From the NCBI RefSeq assembly GCF_022458985.1, contig NC_061781.1, positions 10,815,501-10,879,500 on the forward strand: a DNA stretch of 64,000 nucleotides. Direction: 5' to 3'. The translations under genes and the position numbers were made by a program. The stretch comes from Mugil cephalus (Eukaryota; Chordata; Actinopteri; Mugiliformes; Mugilidae). The notes under the pieces were generated by a model that saw only the letters and a program-made list of their open reading frames with translations, had not been told where the DNA came from and ran no database searches. Shown one piece after another: positions 10,444 through 39,172 of the stretch. Numbering within the stretch: the first letter of the stretch is position 1; every line of letters starts with the position of its first letter.

Positions 10444-13400
10444 CACTACTTTAAACCGGTTATCATTCAAACCTTTATGATCTGATAGGTCGGATATTTT
10501 TGTGAGAAAAATTAATATTACACATTCTAACAGAGTTGATTTTAAAGTTTTATTATTATTTATTCTAACTCCTATTGCAGTTTCTTTTTTTTTCCACAGG
10601 TTGACCACACAGTTCTCACAGTAGCATTTAGTTTGATACAGGAACTCATTTCCTGCTCCGTGGGTGTTTTCAAGTGTGATTTTTGTTGTTTTATTTGGAG
10701 CAGGTAGCAAACATTACACATTAACGTCACACCAGGTTTTTTTATTTTTATTATTTAACACGTTACATTCACACAAATGCAAAACAGGCAGCATCATCAT
10801 CAGTTTTCACTTCAGTTTAGGAGTGCAATCCTAAAGACAAGCACTTAGGTTTTGACTCGTTTTTTTTTTTTTTTTCCAAATCCACATTTGTGTTTGCAGA
10901 GTAATATATTTCTAGGACTCCGTTTCTACATTTTAACCCTCTCTAGTCGGATGGTGCTGATTTTTTTAGGACATTTCTGTCACGTCAACAAATGTTTGTA
11001 TTTTTTATGTAGCAGATTTTAATAATCAAACTGCCGTAACCACACAATTCTTGTACCGATCAGCGATGTACAGTCATCATGTTTGCACTCGTCACTTTGA
11101 GGATGGTTGAAGGTGAATATTGGAGGGAACCGCACAAGCTGAAACCATGACAGCTGTTTTTAGTCAACATCGTAGCTATCGTCAAGTTGACACACATTCC
11201 GATGCATAGTCTACTCTTTATATAAAAGCGTAACGTTTTTCCTAAACCTTTCACTTTTGTTCTTCGATTGCCGGCACCAAAAAGAGAATGAGTTGGTTAG
11301 TGTTGCTCACACCGATGGGGAGATGTTTCCAACAAGCCTTTGTTTAGATCCAGTTATTTACCTTGAAACATTTCACAGTGAGGCTGTTTTACTGCGTGAA
11401 AGCACAGGGATCACATAGTTTACTTACAGTTTTCTACTGATTGCAATGTACCTCAAACTTTTTCAAAACTGGTTCACTCGTTGCTACATTTCTTGGTGTG
11501 TTTTGATAATTGAAAATCAGGTGGAGTGTTTTCTGAAATTCAAGTATTTCCATTTCATTCCAAAAAAAAAAAAAAAAATAAATAGTAATTATTCTCATTA
11601 TGACAAGAGATCACACACAAACTGAACACTTTAAAAACCTTCTGGGAAGTTAATTAGAAACGGTTCCAGTTCATCAATATCCTGGAAGCCTGGAGTCACT
11701 CTGGGCTTTATGCGATTATGGACAGAAGAGTAACAGCGACGTAGTCATACACGTTTTTTGAGCAAGTTTAATTCTCTGACTGGTTGGAGAATTATAAGAT
11801 TGCGCCCAGAGGTTTTTTTTCTCTCTCTATTGGCTGAAACACGCCCAATAACGAAATCCAAATGCCGTATTACAAGGCTAATGTTCACCGTTCTTTAAGT
11901 AAATATGCAATCAAACAAACTGCATCACCTGAAACCGAGGGCAGGATCCGTCATGTCAGCCATGAATCGACCTTGCATGTACGCAATCATTTGATCATGT
12001 GTTCCATATGTTCAGCTGAGGAGCAAAGCGACTTCTTTCTCGCGTCCCAGATATGTGAACCTCACCTACACATCCTAGATGTCTTGAATGTCCCCTTAGT
12101 ATTTTGTAGCATTTTTACTTAAGCTATAGGGCTTTATGTAATTATATGGTTTGACACTTTGATGTGGAAATGTATTATAATACAGAAGTACTCCGGCGCT
12201 GCTTTTCTCCGCTGCATGTAGGGGAGAAAATGTAAATCTGATCCACTGTCCGTTTTTATGTCTGTGAATAACCGTTTGTGAAATACAGTGAAGTTCATCC
12301 GTGGTTTGAAATGACTGAGCCACTCATGTCTCTACTCATGTCTCATCCCTAAATGTGAAATAAAGCAATACATGTTTGCATAAAGTTTCTAAGTCACTTA
12401 CAGGGCATTTTGTGTCTATTCTGTCAGGACAGCGCAAATAAGTTGTGAGGCAAAATGATATGGGAGCTCATTAAAAAAACAACAACACACAATGAATGCT
12501 TATGGGGGAACTCAGTCAGAATGGACCAAAGCCTCAACGCTGTGTCGGTCGCTCTTCCTGCTGACACCAATGACAAGTCATTGTCCCTGTCTGGCAGTGC
12601 TGAATAATTGATGATCTGATGTATCCATGTGCCAGCGTCGGTCCAGCGTTTACACTTTATCCACAACTTCCTGTGTAAAGCTGCCCACACTGCGCAGCGC
12701 CAGATACATGTTCACAGCCAGGTCTCATTGTATCTCACATGTATCTGTGTGTCTTCACTTGGAGTGTTAAAAAGACAAAACAAAGATCAGGGTGATCTGG
12801 ACTGTTTACATTGGCCAAAATCTTCATCAGTATGTTATGCATGATTAGTTCGTTTGTAGTAGATTGGGTGTAAGTTGAACTTTTATCTTCTTTGCGTGGA
12901 AGGTGATGCAATTTCTGATCTTATATACAATTCTGGTTTGGCCCTGACAGAGAGTTCGCTGAAGGAACGGGTGGAGAAGCAGAGCAACACGGGATAAACA
13001 GTAATTTGTTACAATAGTAGGAGGAGACGGGAGCCACCAGGGAGTCCCTTAGGTTTGCACATGGCTGCCAGTCTTTTGTTGCTGATAAGATGCCAAAGAG
13101 GACGTGTAGCTTTCATGTTTCCCCCCGTGAGTTGAGATTATACAGCCCAGCACGTCACGAGGGGAGGGAGAATTATATATTTATATATACATATAAAGCA
13201 AAGGAATTCGATGTTCACGAGCCTTGGTGTGTTTAAGAGGGCGATATAATCAGCGCCTGGGACGGGACAGATAACTGCAGCTCCGACAATCCTCTTGTGG
13301 CACTGATGTTTTTCTGGCACCCGTCTAGCTGTGGTATTCATGTTTATCACATGTAATCAGCCATATAAAAATAGGATTACATGGAAGCAGTGTATTTGTG

Positions 13401-14340
13401 TAACACAGATACATTGTGTTGCAAGTTTAAATGTAAATTCTCCTAAATCGGAGTCTGTTTCTCTGATTACTGTTTTTCTTCGGTCATGTACGAGTCGAAA
13501 CAGATTTGTAGAGGTCAGAAGCGATGAGCTTGTCCTGGGCCGGGGCAGCCTCGGGCAGCCTATCTATTAGATGACCGCTGATCAAGACCCAGTGGAGAGC
13601 CTGTCTGACTGCAGCTACTGACCTACATGCACAGTGAAGGGAGTAATGCCTATTATGTAAATTCCACTGCCATCTTTTCAGGGAAACCGTGCCAACTTTT
13701 TTTTTGCCCGGGGGCCCTTCTCTGTCTGATTAATCCATGCCCAGCCTGTACACTTCTCTCGCTTTTACAGAAAACAGTTACCACAGTGATAGTGAGATTC
13801 ATACAAAGAATAACAGTGCCAAACAGACTGCATAAGCAACTGTTTTCTATCATCTCAGAGTTCTTCTTCATCTTACAACTTGCAGTGTCAATAAAAAGTA
13901 TCAATAATATGAATTTGGATTGTCTAACAATGATGGATCTAATTTAATGTTGGTGTTTTTTAATAGGAAAAGATTTTATACTAATGATCTGAATCTATTA
14001 CAAATACCAGATGCAAAATACTCAGGCTTATATTTCATTCAGTTATCAATCTCATATTTTCATTTCATTAATTATGTGACAAATGAACAAGGGAGACAGA
14101 TGTGATTTATTTACATGTGTCATAAAAATAGGGCAAATACAGTATATGTTTTATTTTAGATCTGCAATTCGTGTAAATAGCTTTTTAGGAACCGCATTTC
14201 TCTCTGAAATTAAAGGATCATTTTTAACTGTTGATGAAAAACGTTTGGTATCTTTTCCTGATTCTCCACATCGTTCCGCGCGGTGTCGCTGTTATTAAAT
14301 AAGGTCAATTATGTGGTTTTATTTTTTTTTGCCATATGTG
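10444..14340 (+). other. sowahc 3' UTR and spacer before akap17a
   Basis: No coding exon could be supported here. The AT-rich stretch after the sowahc stop is probably a long 3' UTR. AATAAA at 12359-12364 is the best-placed poly(A) signal; another AATAAA lies near 11578, just after a poly(A) run. The rest (about 12.4-14.3 kb) is AT-rich with short ORFs of no family resemblance. Confidence 0.5.
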
Positions 14341-14520
14341 TCGCACGTTGGTTCTTTCTGAGGTCAAAGTTCACTGAATGCGGAAGTGACCTGCAGTTAG
14401 CCGTTCAGTAATGGATGTTGAGTGTTGTAGTCCTCTGTTTTGTTTGGCTTTACGTAAAACATTACCATAAGGTTGCTGTTATTTATTTTATTTTTATATT
14501 TTACCGGAAACTAGTCGATG
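14341..14520 (+). promoter_or_regulatory. akap17a: Likely akap17a promoter with ETS sites and a DR1 element
   Basis: Two ETS-type cores are present, GCGGAAGTGA at 14380-14389 and ACCGGAAA at 14503-14510. A direct repeat with one-base spacing, AGGTCA-A-AGTTCA, sits at 14361-14373 and fits HNF4/PPAR-RXR type receptors. There is no TATA box, as expected of a housekeeping splicing-related gene. The coding start is about 750 bp further on, so a noncoding first exon is possible; CAG|GTGGGT near 14523 could be its donor. Confidence 0.4.
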
Positions 14521-15234
14521 TCAGGTGGGTTTGGAGTAATTCTTCCGTCGCGTTAGTATAACGTTTTGTTAAAAGCTTTTTGGAAAGCTGAATCGTCAGA
14601 GTTACAGAACACTTGAAGCTAACTAGCTAGCAGCTGGCTCGGCATAACAATACCGTTGCTACTCATAGATACGGTTGCTACTAACCAAAACAGTTGTCAC
14701 GTAGTAACAAACATTTTGTGTAACATTTCTGTGCGTTGTTTATATTAGACAGACATTTCGTTCATCTTACATCTCTCGTTTGTGCTTTGTTATGAATTAA
14801 CGATATGTTTAGCTTCAGCTTTAAGTCAGTACTACATTTACGCTAAAAACTTAGATGTTAAAAATAGCAGCTTTTACCTGATAGCATAAAATTATAATTT
14901 AGCAACGTTTCGGCCAACAACATTGGTTATGTCATATGCACAAACTTAGCTACAGCTAGATCTGGCGTGCATAACGTTACATAGCGTGGTTAGTGCCTCA
15001 GATATCGATATGCTAATTCAACGTTTATAAACTTTACATTTAGAGGAGCTAACACTTCTAAACATACATTAAAAGGGACACCTTACATGCGACCTGTGTT
15101 TCACATTTTGGAGTGATGGGATTTAAACATTTGTGAATCGTTGAGCACAATCTCTTACTCATAAGCGACATAACACGGCAACATCATTTTACTTATTTTA
15201 AAACCGCCTTTTTAAGCAGATTGTCCAACTTTTC

Positions 15235-18200
15235 ATGCCTGCAGCTTCCTCTGCAATAATGACCACCATCGTCCATGATACTGCAGAGGCAGTGTGCCTG
15301 TCCTCTGAGTACAACTTGTACCTCAAGCCCATTGCCAAAATGACAGTCAGCGTGGCTTTGCCCCAGCTCAAACTGCCTGGCAAGAGCATCTCAAACTGGG
15401 AGGTAATGGAGAGGGTAAAGGCCATGGTGGTGCCGGAGCAGTTTTCAGCCCTGCGGATCTCCAAGAGCACCATGGACTTTATCCGCTTTGAGGGCGAGGT
15501 GGAAAACAAGACGGTGGTCAAGAGCCTGCTGGCGCGTCTGGATGGGAAGACCATCAAACTCAGTGGATTTACTGATGTACTGAAGGTATGGTTTACATGG
15601 TTTACCACATACTACGCTGACTGTGGCAGCTGGCTGCATTGATATATAGTGAATCTGAAGACTGTAGTTTGTGGTGCCGTTAACAATGATTTGTGGTCTC
15701 TATTTTTTGACAGTGAGAACTATGACACAAATGATGTATGAATGTGTATTGATCTGCCTACTAATTCTGCCTCATACATTGAAATAGTTACATAAAAACA
15801 GGGAGTTTTCCATGTCTCACCTCAGCTGCTAAAATGACCACAACATGGAATCAACACCTTCCAACATGTACTTGATATTATTTAAACCTAACTGGATATA
15901 CATTTGTTTACTGGGCAGTTGTTTTGGACTCAGTGGTTTTATTTTGTTGTCTATGATGAAAGGGCCACTGAGTGTATTTATGTGCCTCTCTTTGCTCAGG
16001 TACGTGCCGTAGAAAATAAGGTTGACTTCCCTACACGACATGACTGGGACTCCTTTTTCCGTGATGCCAAGGACATGAATGAGACTCTTCCAGGCGAGAG
16101 ACCCGACACTATTCACCTGGAAGGGCTACCATGCCGCTGGTTTAGCCAGAAGGACAGTCCGTTCCCAGACCGACCCTCAGAAGAGGTCCTCATTGCTGTT
16201 TTTCAGGCTTTTGGCAAGGTTGTTCACATTTCTCTTTGTCCACATTCAAAAGAATATTTAGCTGAACACAGAATTTATATTTCATTATCTGTTGTTCATT
16301 TGATTAGTAATATTAAGTAATTAACAATTGAAAAATAACTTCTACTATTGATTTTAGGTGCGAAACGTTGACATCCCCATGCTGGACCCATACAGAGAGG
16401 AGATGCTCGACAAGAACTTCAGCACATTCAGCTTTGGGGGGCATCTCAACTTTGAAGCTTATGTCCAGTATCAGGAATACTGCGGTTTCACAAAGGCCAT
16501 GGACACTCTGCGCGGCATGAAGCTGATGCTGAAGGGAGACGATGGAAAGGCAGTTGCCTGCAACATCAAGGTACAGCACGCCACAAAAACTGTAAATGAG
16601 GAAGCAGAGCTTTAGTTGATTCCTCATCTCCAAAAGTGTCTCAGCTTTGAATTTACTTAAGCTCGATTCGGTGCTTCAGTGATTTCTTCAACATGTTATC
16701 CTAGACAGAGAAACGTAACGCAGTAGAGACACTTCTTTTTCCAGTTAGGCCAACAGCAAGTAGTAGCACTACTTCTTTGTTGAAAAGTGGTAAAGCATGA
16801 AACAAACTAATACAGGCACGTTTATAGCTATGCATTGTATGTTATTGCAAGTAAATTTCGTAAATTTCAGTGTGACAGTGCAGTATGTCAGGGAGGTTGT
16901 ATTTCTACTGTTTAGATTAAATTTGTGAAGGCTCAAAGGATTTTCTCAGACTTTCTACATATCTGAAGTACTTCCATGTAGTATTATAAACCACTATGAG
17001 GTCTAACAGTATAACAGATATAGATGTGGTATGCATGCCTCTCTTTTTGTGTGTGAGGCCGTCAGTGCATTACGTCTGCAAATGTCTACAACTTAGCAAC
17101 GAGATTGTTCTGTCCAGAGTCACACAGCAGCTTTAAGACCTTTTAGCAGAATGAGAACTGAAGCCGCATTATCTTTATTTCGAAGGTAATGAAGGAGAGC
17201 AGAGTCTCTTAATCCACAGAATAGAGCCCTGGAATCCAAATGAGGGTTAGAGGAGAGTCTCTGAAAACACTTTGTCCTGCTGGTTAATACGTCGGATGCA
17301 AAGAGACATTGTTAAATCTCACAAGCACTTACCTGAACACGACCTGTTTTCTCTGTCTTGCATATCATATTACTGTTTCCTTTTAATTAAGGCGTCGGAT
17401 AAACGATGTTTATTCAGACAGTTTATACAATCTGTAGGGAATAAATATATTTTGAGAATCTGGCTACTGCGCATCAGATTGACTTCAAGTTAACACTTTT
17501 GTGCGTGAATTTTCATCAGGTGACGTTTGACACCAGCAAGCACCTCAGTGAGCTGGCTCTGAAGAGGAGGTGTCAGGAGAGGCTGAAGTTACAGGAGCTG
17601 GAGAGGCAGAGAGAAGAGCAGAAACGGCGCGAGAAGGAAGAGGAGGAGCGGCGCAGGGAGGAGGAGAGGTATGATGAAAGATCAAATAGAAAATGAAAAC
17701 CAGTGTCTAAAGAGCAAGGGCTACAGAAGACTCTGAATCACAATAGTAACTACTGGAGTCACATATTGGTTAAAAAAGAAAAAACACCATATGCCTCAGG
17801 ACTCAGGCAGGAAATATTACTTCCCTGCCTTTTTTTGCGTGAAACTCAAACCACAAGAAAATGTGAACAGTGATAAGATGAGGATTTTTTTACCATTTGT
17901 TCAGGAAACAGAAGGAACACGAAGAGGAGGAGAAGGAGAGGAAGAAGGAGGAGAAACTGCGGAAGCGAGAGCAGAAGCTGCGGGAGAGGGAGGAGAGGAA
18001 GAACCTGAAGAAGGTGAGGCGGCAGCAGGAGGAGGAGCAGAAGAAGCTGCAGATGAAGATCGCCATGGAGGAGAGGAGGCTGCTGCTGGCTCAGCGCAAC
18101 CTGGAATCAATACGGCTCATTGCCGAGCTCCTGGCCAGGGCCAAGGTATGCAGCCGAACCACAGTCCACACTGCACTTACTGATGTTTAGCTGAACGTTT

Positions 18201-19982
18201 TAACAAAATTGGACCATAGCAAGCAACATAAAATAAACTTCTGTATCTCAATAAATATTTGCACACAAAATTCAGTAAGTCACTGGGCAGCGCATGTTGG
18301 AGCGGAAACTACTAAAGTTTGAACAACAACTTGTACTGAAATCACTGCAATGCAGAAAAGAGGGAAGACGTCTGAGTAGATGTGTGTAGGAGGCAGAAAT
18401 GGGGAGAATTTTCTGTGCTTGTCCAGTCACTGAGACTTGGACGAGGAAACGCATTTCACACCAATCAGTCTGCGTCACTGTGACATGTAGTTACACTTGT
18501 GGGGCGATGCATGTCAGACCATACATCCAGCTTAAAGAAGAACAGTGTGTTTACTATGAAGAAATCAGTCCAGTAAAATAGTGCTTCCAAGACACAGTCC
18601 ACCATTTAACTTGTTTTAAAAACAAACTATGAAATATATAAGACACAACATGAAACCAAAGATTTAAGTTGTTAACACGAGCTGTGTGTCCATTACCACT
18701 TTTTCGCAAAATAAAAGTGATATTTCTGAAATTTCGAAAAAGACTGACTACAAATTAACACTTTTGTGATACACTTTCATATCGATACATTTGAAAAAAC
18801 ATCTTATGACAGCGTAGAAATGTTTCAGTGATATTTGAGAGTTTTTTTTTGAAATGTTGGCGTCTCCGTTACCATATTTTTTTAATGCAGAAACGCAGCG
18901 ACTGTAATGTTGTTTCTCATTGATTTGGATTGTAGAAACTTTTGTTATGACTCTTAAAATTGATTTGGGTAACCAGGGTCCAATAATAACCACTGTTATT
19001 TAGAAAGGCTAATATTCAGCATGCATCCCCCATGACTTATTCTTCATCTCTATCGTTTCTCTTCCCTTTTTCCACGTGTTCTCCTTCCCCTCAGGCTCTG
19101 AAGCAGCAGCAGCAGGAAAAAGAGAGGGCCGAACGCGAGGAGCAGGAGAGGCAGCAGCAGGCCCGTCAAAAGGAAGAGTTAGCCCGCCTTCAGCAGCTGG
19201 AGGCCTGCCGGCGCAAGCAGGAGGAGGAGCTGCGCAGGGTGGAGCTGGAGAAGGAGCGGGCGCTGGAGCTCCAACGCAGAGAGAAGGAGCTCAGGGAGAA
19301 ACTGGTCTGCAACATGTTGAAGAAGAGCACTGGGAAAGCTCCGGGACCTGCGGGCGCGCAGGACGAGGCCGGGCCTGAAATGAGCGAGGAGACCTGCGAT
19401 CCCGGGGATGTGATGATGCTGGGGGTCCTGGGTCAACTCAACGGTGTGAAGGCGGCTGACGACAAAGAAAAAGAGGTAGCCAGGTCTAGCACGCACTCCC
19501 ACGGTTTGGGAAGAAGTAAAACCAGAGAGGAGGGAAGAGGAGGGCAGGACAAGAAAAAAGACGGAGATGGAAGGAGAGAGGAGGTGGTCAGGAGCAGGAA
19601 CAGTAGGGATCGCACGAGGGGCGACTCCCAAAGAGAAAGGAAATCCCACAGCGAGGGGAGGAGGAGGAGACGCTCTCAGAGCCACAGCAGGAGGAGAAGG
19701 AGTTCCAGCCGGCGAAGGAGGAGGCCCAGTCGCCACGGCAGCAGGAGGCGCAACCACAGCCACTGCAGCAGGAGCACGAGCTCCGGCAGGGACAGGAGCC
19801 GGAGCAGCAGCGGGAGGAGTCACAGCGGAGAGAAGAGCCACAGACGCCGACACGGCAGAGGCAGCAGAGGCAGCTCCAGGAGCAGCGACAGAAGCCGAGA
19901 GCGGAGGAGTCACAGTCACTACAGTCGCAAATACAGGAGGCACAGCCACAGCAGGGATAGGAGCCACTCCAGGCGACGCTGA
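15235..19982 (+). CDS. akap17a: A-kinase anchor protein 17A (XE7/SFRS17A), six coding exons
   Basis: Coding exons 15235-15585, 16000-16218, 16358-16570, 17520-17668, 17905-18145 and 19095-19982 give 686 aa (human 695). Frame holds across all junctions. AKAP17A anchors PKA in nuclear speckles and affects alternative splicing. Visible: the conserved N-terminal block ([38 protein letters not shown]); the strongly conserved [19 protein letters not shown]; an RRM-like stretch around 190-255 with [14 protein letters not shown] and [13 protein letters not shown]; a Glu/Arg/Lys-rich coiled coil at about 270-490, where the family's PKA-binding helices are expected; and a C-terminal RS-rich tail from about 570 to the end. 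An internal in-frame ATG at 15259 aligns better with the human start (MAAATIVHD), so 678 aa is the alternative product. Confidence 0.95.
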
Positions 19983-21300
19983 ACTCATCAACATAATCAT
20001 TTCACACCAAGTGGCTGCTTAGCATAAGCCAAAAAAATCTCAGACTTAAACATTTCATATAAAAAGAAAGTTAATTTCACAAAATCACTTCAAAAAATAT
20101 ACATGAACCATGGAAGTGGTTGCTGCTGATTCTACTCCCCCCAAAAAAGAATCGACCTGATTCAACTTAACATTTATTATACGTAAAGTACCAGCTGTCC
20201 TATTCGGTTTCACTACAACGGTGTTCTTTCTCAAGTGTGACGGGTTTATCAATATTCAACACTTTTCTCTAAGAACGAGGAAGAAAAAACCCAGCGGTTA
20301 TATCGGAGGTTGACAGGACAAGACTAAATTAAAGGTCTAAACCTGCTTTGAGTTATAATGCTTGCTCATGCAGAAAGTTCTTCTAACCAGTGTGATCTAT
20401 ACGTTACGGCTGCCACGGCTGTGGGGGGACTTTAACGAACGGCTGCTGTTGCGTTACAAATGTGAAGTTTCCACAGACTCTAATGACTTTACCTCTGTTT
20501 TAAGGTTGTCATGTTAGCTGCCCAGCTGTTACTTGAAATACTGCACCAGTATTGGCTTCGTCGCCGACGAAGTCTCAGAACCACACGCGGCCGAACTCGG
20601 CGGCAACGGACTTGACGACGTGACTTCACATCAGCATTTGTCACGTTCACAGTTTTAGTTTGAAAGAGAATAACTGTTATTTTTATTAAAAGCATGCGTT
20701 ATGTGAAGCTGTGGTGTTCAAACTCGTAATGGAGCGTACAAGCAATTTTTGGGTCGTTTGTAACTCCGGGTTAATTAAGAATTGCAGTAATGGATATGCA
20801 GACTGTGGTATTTTTATATCCGTGGCAACGTTGAGTGTTTAGGAAACCAGCTTTTGAGATTCAAGTCCAGCAGTACAGCGCAGTAGTAAAAATGGGCGGC
20901 TAGGATGTTTTATTATACGGTCATTTGCTTTCTTACTGTTCAAACTGTTCTTTTAGCTGAAGCTGAGCTCTGGGGACGTTGAACCTAATCTCACTGACGC
21001 CTTCATTGTCACCTGTACCTGCCACGGAAATCTTCATTCGTTCTGTATTTCTTACACTACAGCATGCCATGACATATGCTTCAAGTTGGTTAAAATAAAA
21101 ATCAAAGCTGGGATCTTTTTTTTTTTTTTTAACGCATCGTATTTCAGATTGTGTGTTTGTCACAATGACCCCTTTATTTTCTGCTTTCACACTGCGTTTT
21201 TACTCCACTCTCACCCATGAAATTCAAACGCCGTCTTCATCTACAGCGCACTGAGTCTGTGCGCCACTTGTAAAATGAACTGTGTGACTGAATAATTAAT
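19983..21300 (+). other. akap17a 3' UTR and spacer before asmt
   Basis: No coding exon is visible. Candidate poly(A) signals are ATTAAA at 20685-20690 and AATAAA at 21094-21099, the latter just before a T run near 21117-21130. The akap17a stop and the asmt TATA box are only about 1.4 kb apart, so the asmt promoter region overlaps the akap17a downstream flank. Confidence 0.5.
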
Positions 21301-21309
21301 AGTCAAACT

Positions 21310-21411
21310 GATTAGTGTGTGTAATCTCATCTAGGCATGTGACGTGACAGGCTGCATCATTAAGTCTGATACTACCATTAGTATAAAAACCTAATTAGAG
21401 GAGGCGAGCGC
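21310..21411 (+). promoter_or_regulatory. asmt: Candidate asmt core promoter: TATA box with OTX/CRX-type, E-box and CRE-like motifs
   Basis: TATAAAA lies at 21382-21388, so transcription should start near 21412. Within 75 bp upstream are GATTA (21310-21314), TAATCT (21322-21327), the E-box CATGTG (21336-21341) and CRE-like TGACGTGA (21340-21347). Two further TAATC motifs lie downstream at 21594 and 21614. TAATC-type OTX5/CRX elements and E-boxes drive pineal and photoreceptor expression of melatonin-pathway genes such as fish aanat2. Their use here is inferred. Confidence 0.45.
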
Positions 21412-21511
21412 ATCTTTCATTAGAGTCCCTCAAAGGTTTGCTCGTCTCCCACGCTGTCGGCTCCGCGTTGGGCTCCTGAAAACGTTGCTGGAAAGCAGGT
21501 CCGAGTTGAGA

Positions 21512-21583
21512 ATGCAGCGGCTGAGTGATAATGAACAAGGCAGCAGTGTTTCCACAGAGTTGTTTCTTTGTCTAAATGACTGA
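21512..21583 (+). other. Upstream ORF in the asmt leader (23 codons)
   Basis: If transcription starts near 21412 and the leader is unspliced, this ATG comes first and reads 23 codons to TGA, ending 204 bp before the asmt start. Its peptide resembles nothing I recognise. Upstream ORFs of this kind usually lower translation of the main frame. The leader structure is inferred. Confidence 0.35.
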
Positions 21584-21787
21584 GCCTGCTCTCTAATCTG
21601 GGTTATCTGGCTCTAATCAGCTTAGCCCCCTGCTACTCTCACTGCTGCTGCTGCTGGGTGGGCACTTTCTCTAGTTCTGTCTTTACGGTTGTTTCGCACA
21701 AACACCTGCTGAAGTGATAGATTGGAAGCGAATATTCGGTTTCGGCTTTGAGGAAGACTTTCAGGGAGACACGTCCGAGCCGTGGCC

Positions 21788-39037
<17,250 letters not shown>

Positions 39038-39166
39038 CAGACGAGGGAGGATGTTGTTGACACCGTAAGTCTGTCGAGGCTTACAACACCTTGAACAAAT
39101 GTTCTGCTCATATGGTAGTTTTTTTTTTTTTTTCGATGAATATGATCTTGAGTTTCTAAGAGTAAG

Positions 39167-39172
39167 ATTAAA
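39167..39172 (+). terminator. asmt: Possible asmt poly(A) signal (ATTAAA)
   Basis: It lies 130 bp after the asmt stop, about 14 bp before a T-rich run. A canonical AATAAA appears only near 39991, so the 3' UTR may be either short or about 1 kb. Confidence 0.35.

Noticed and set aside
9972..10454. 160-aa plus-strand frame overlapping sowahc exon 4
   Set aside because: GC-rich shadow frame. The sowahc frame continues the second ankyrin repeat and ends at a stop at the expected length.
19179..20000. 273-aa open frame antisense to the akap17a last exon
   Set aside because: It mirrors the Arg/Ser-rich tail, is all Ala/Val/Pro/Leu, and has no domain. The sense frame is clearly the conserved one.
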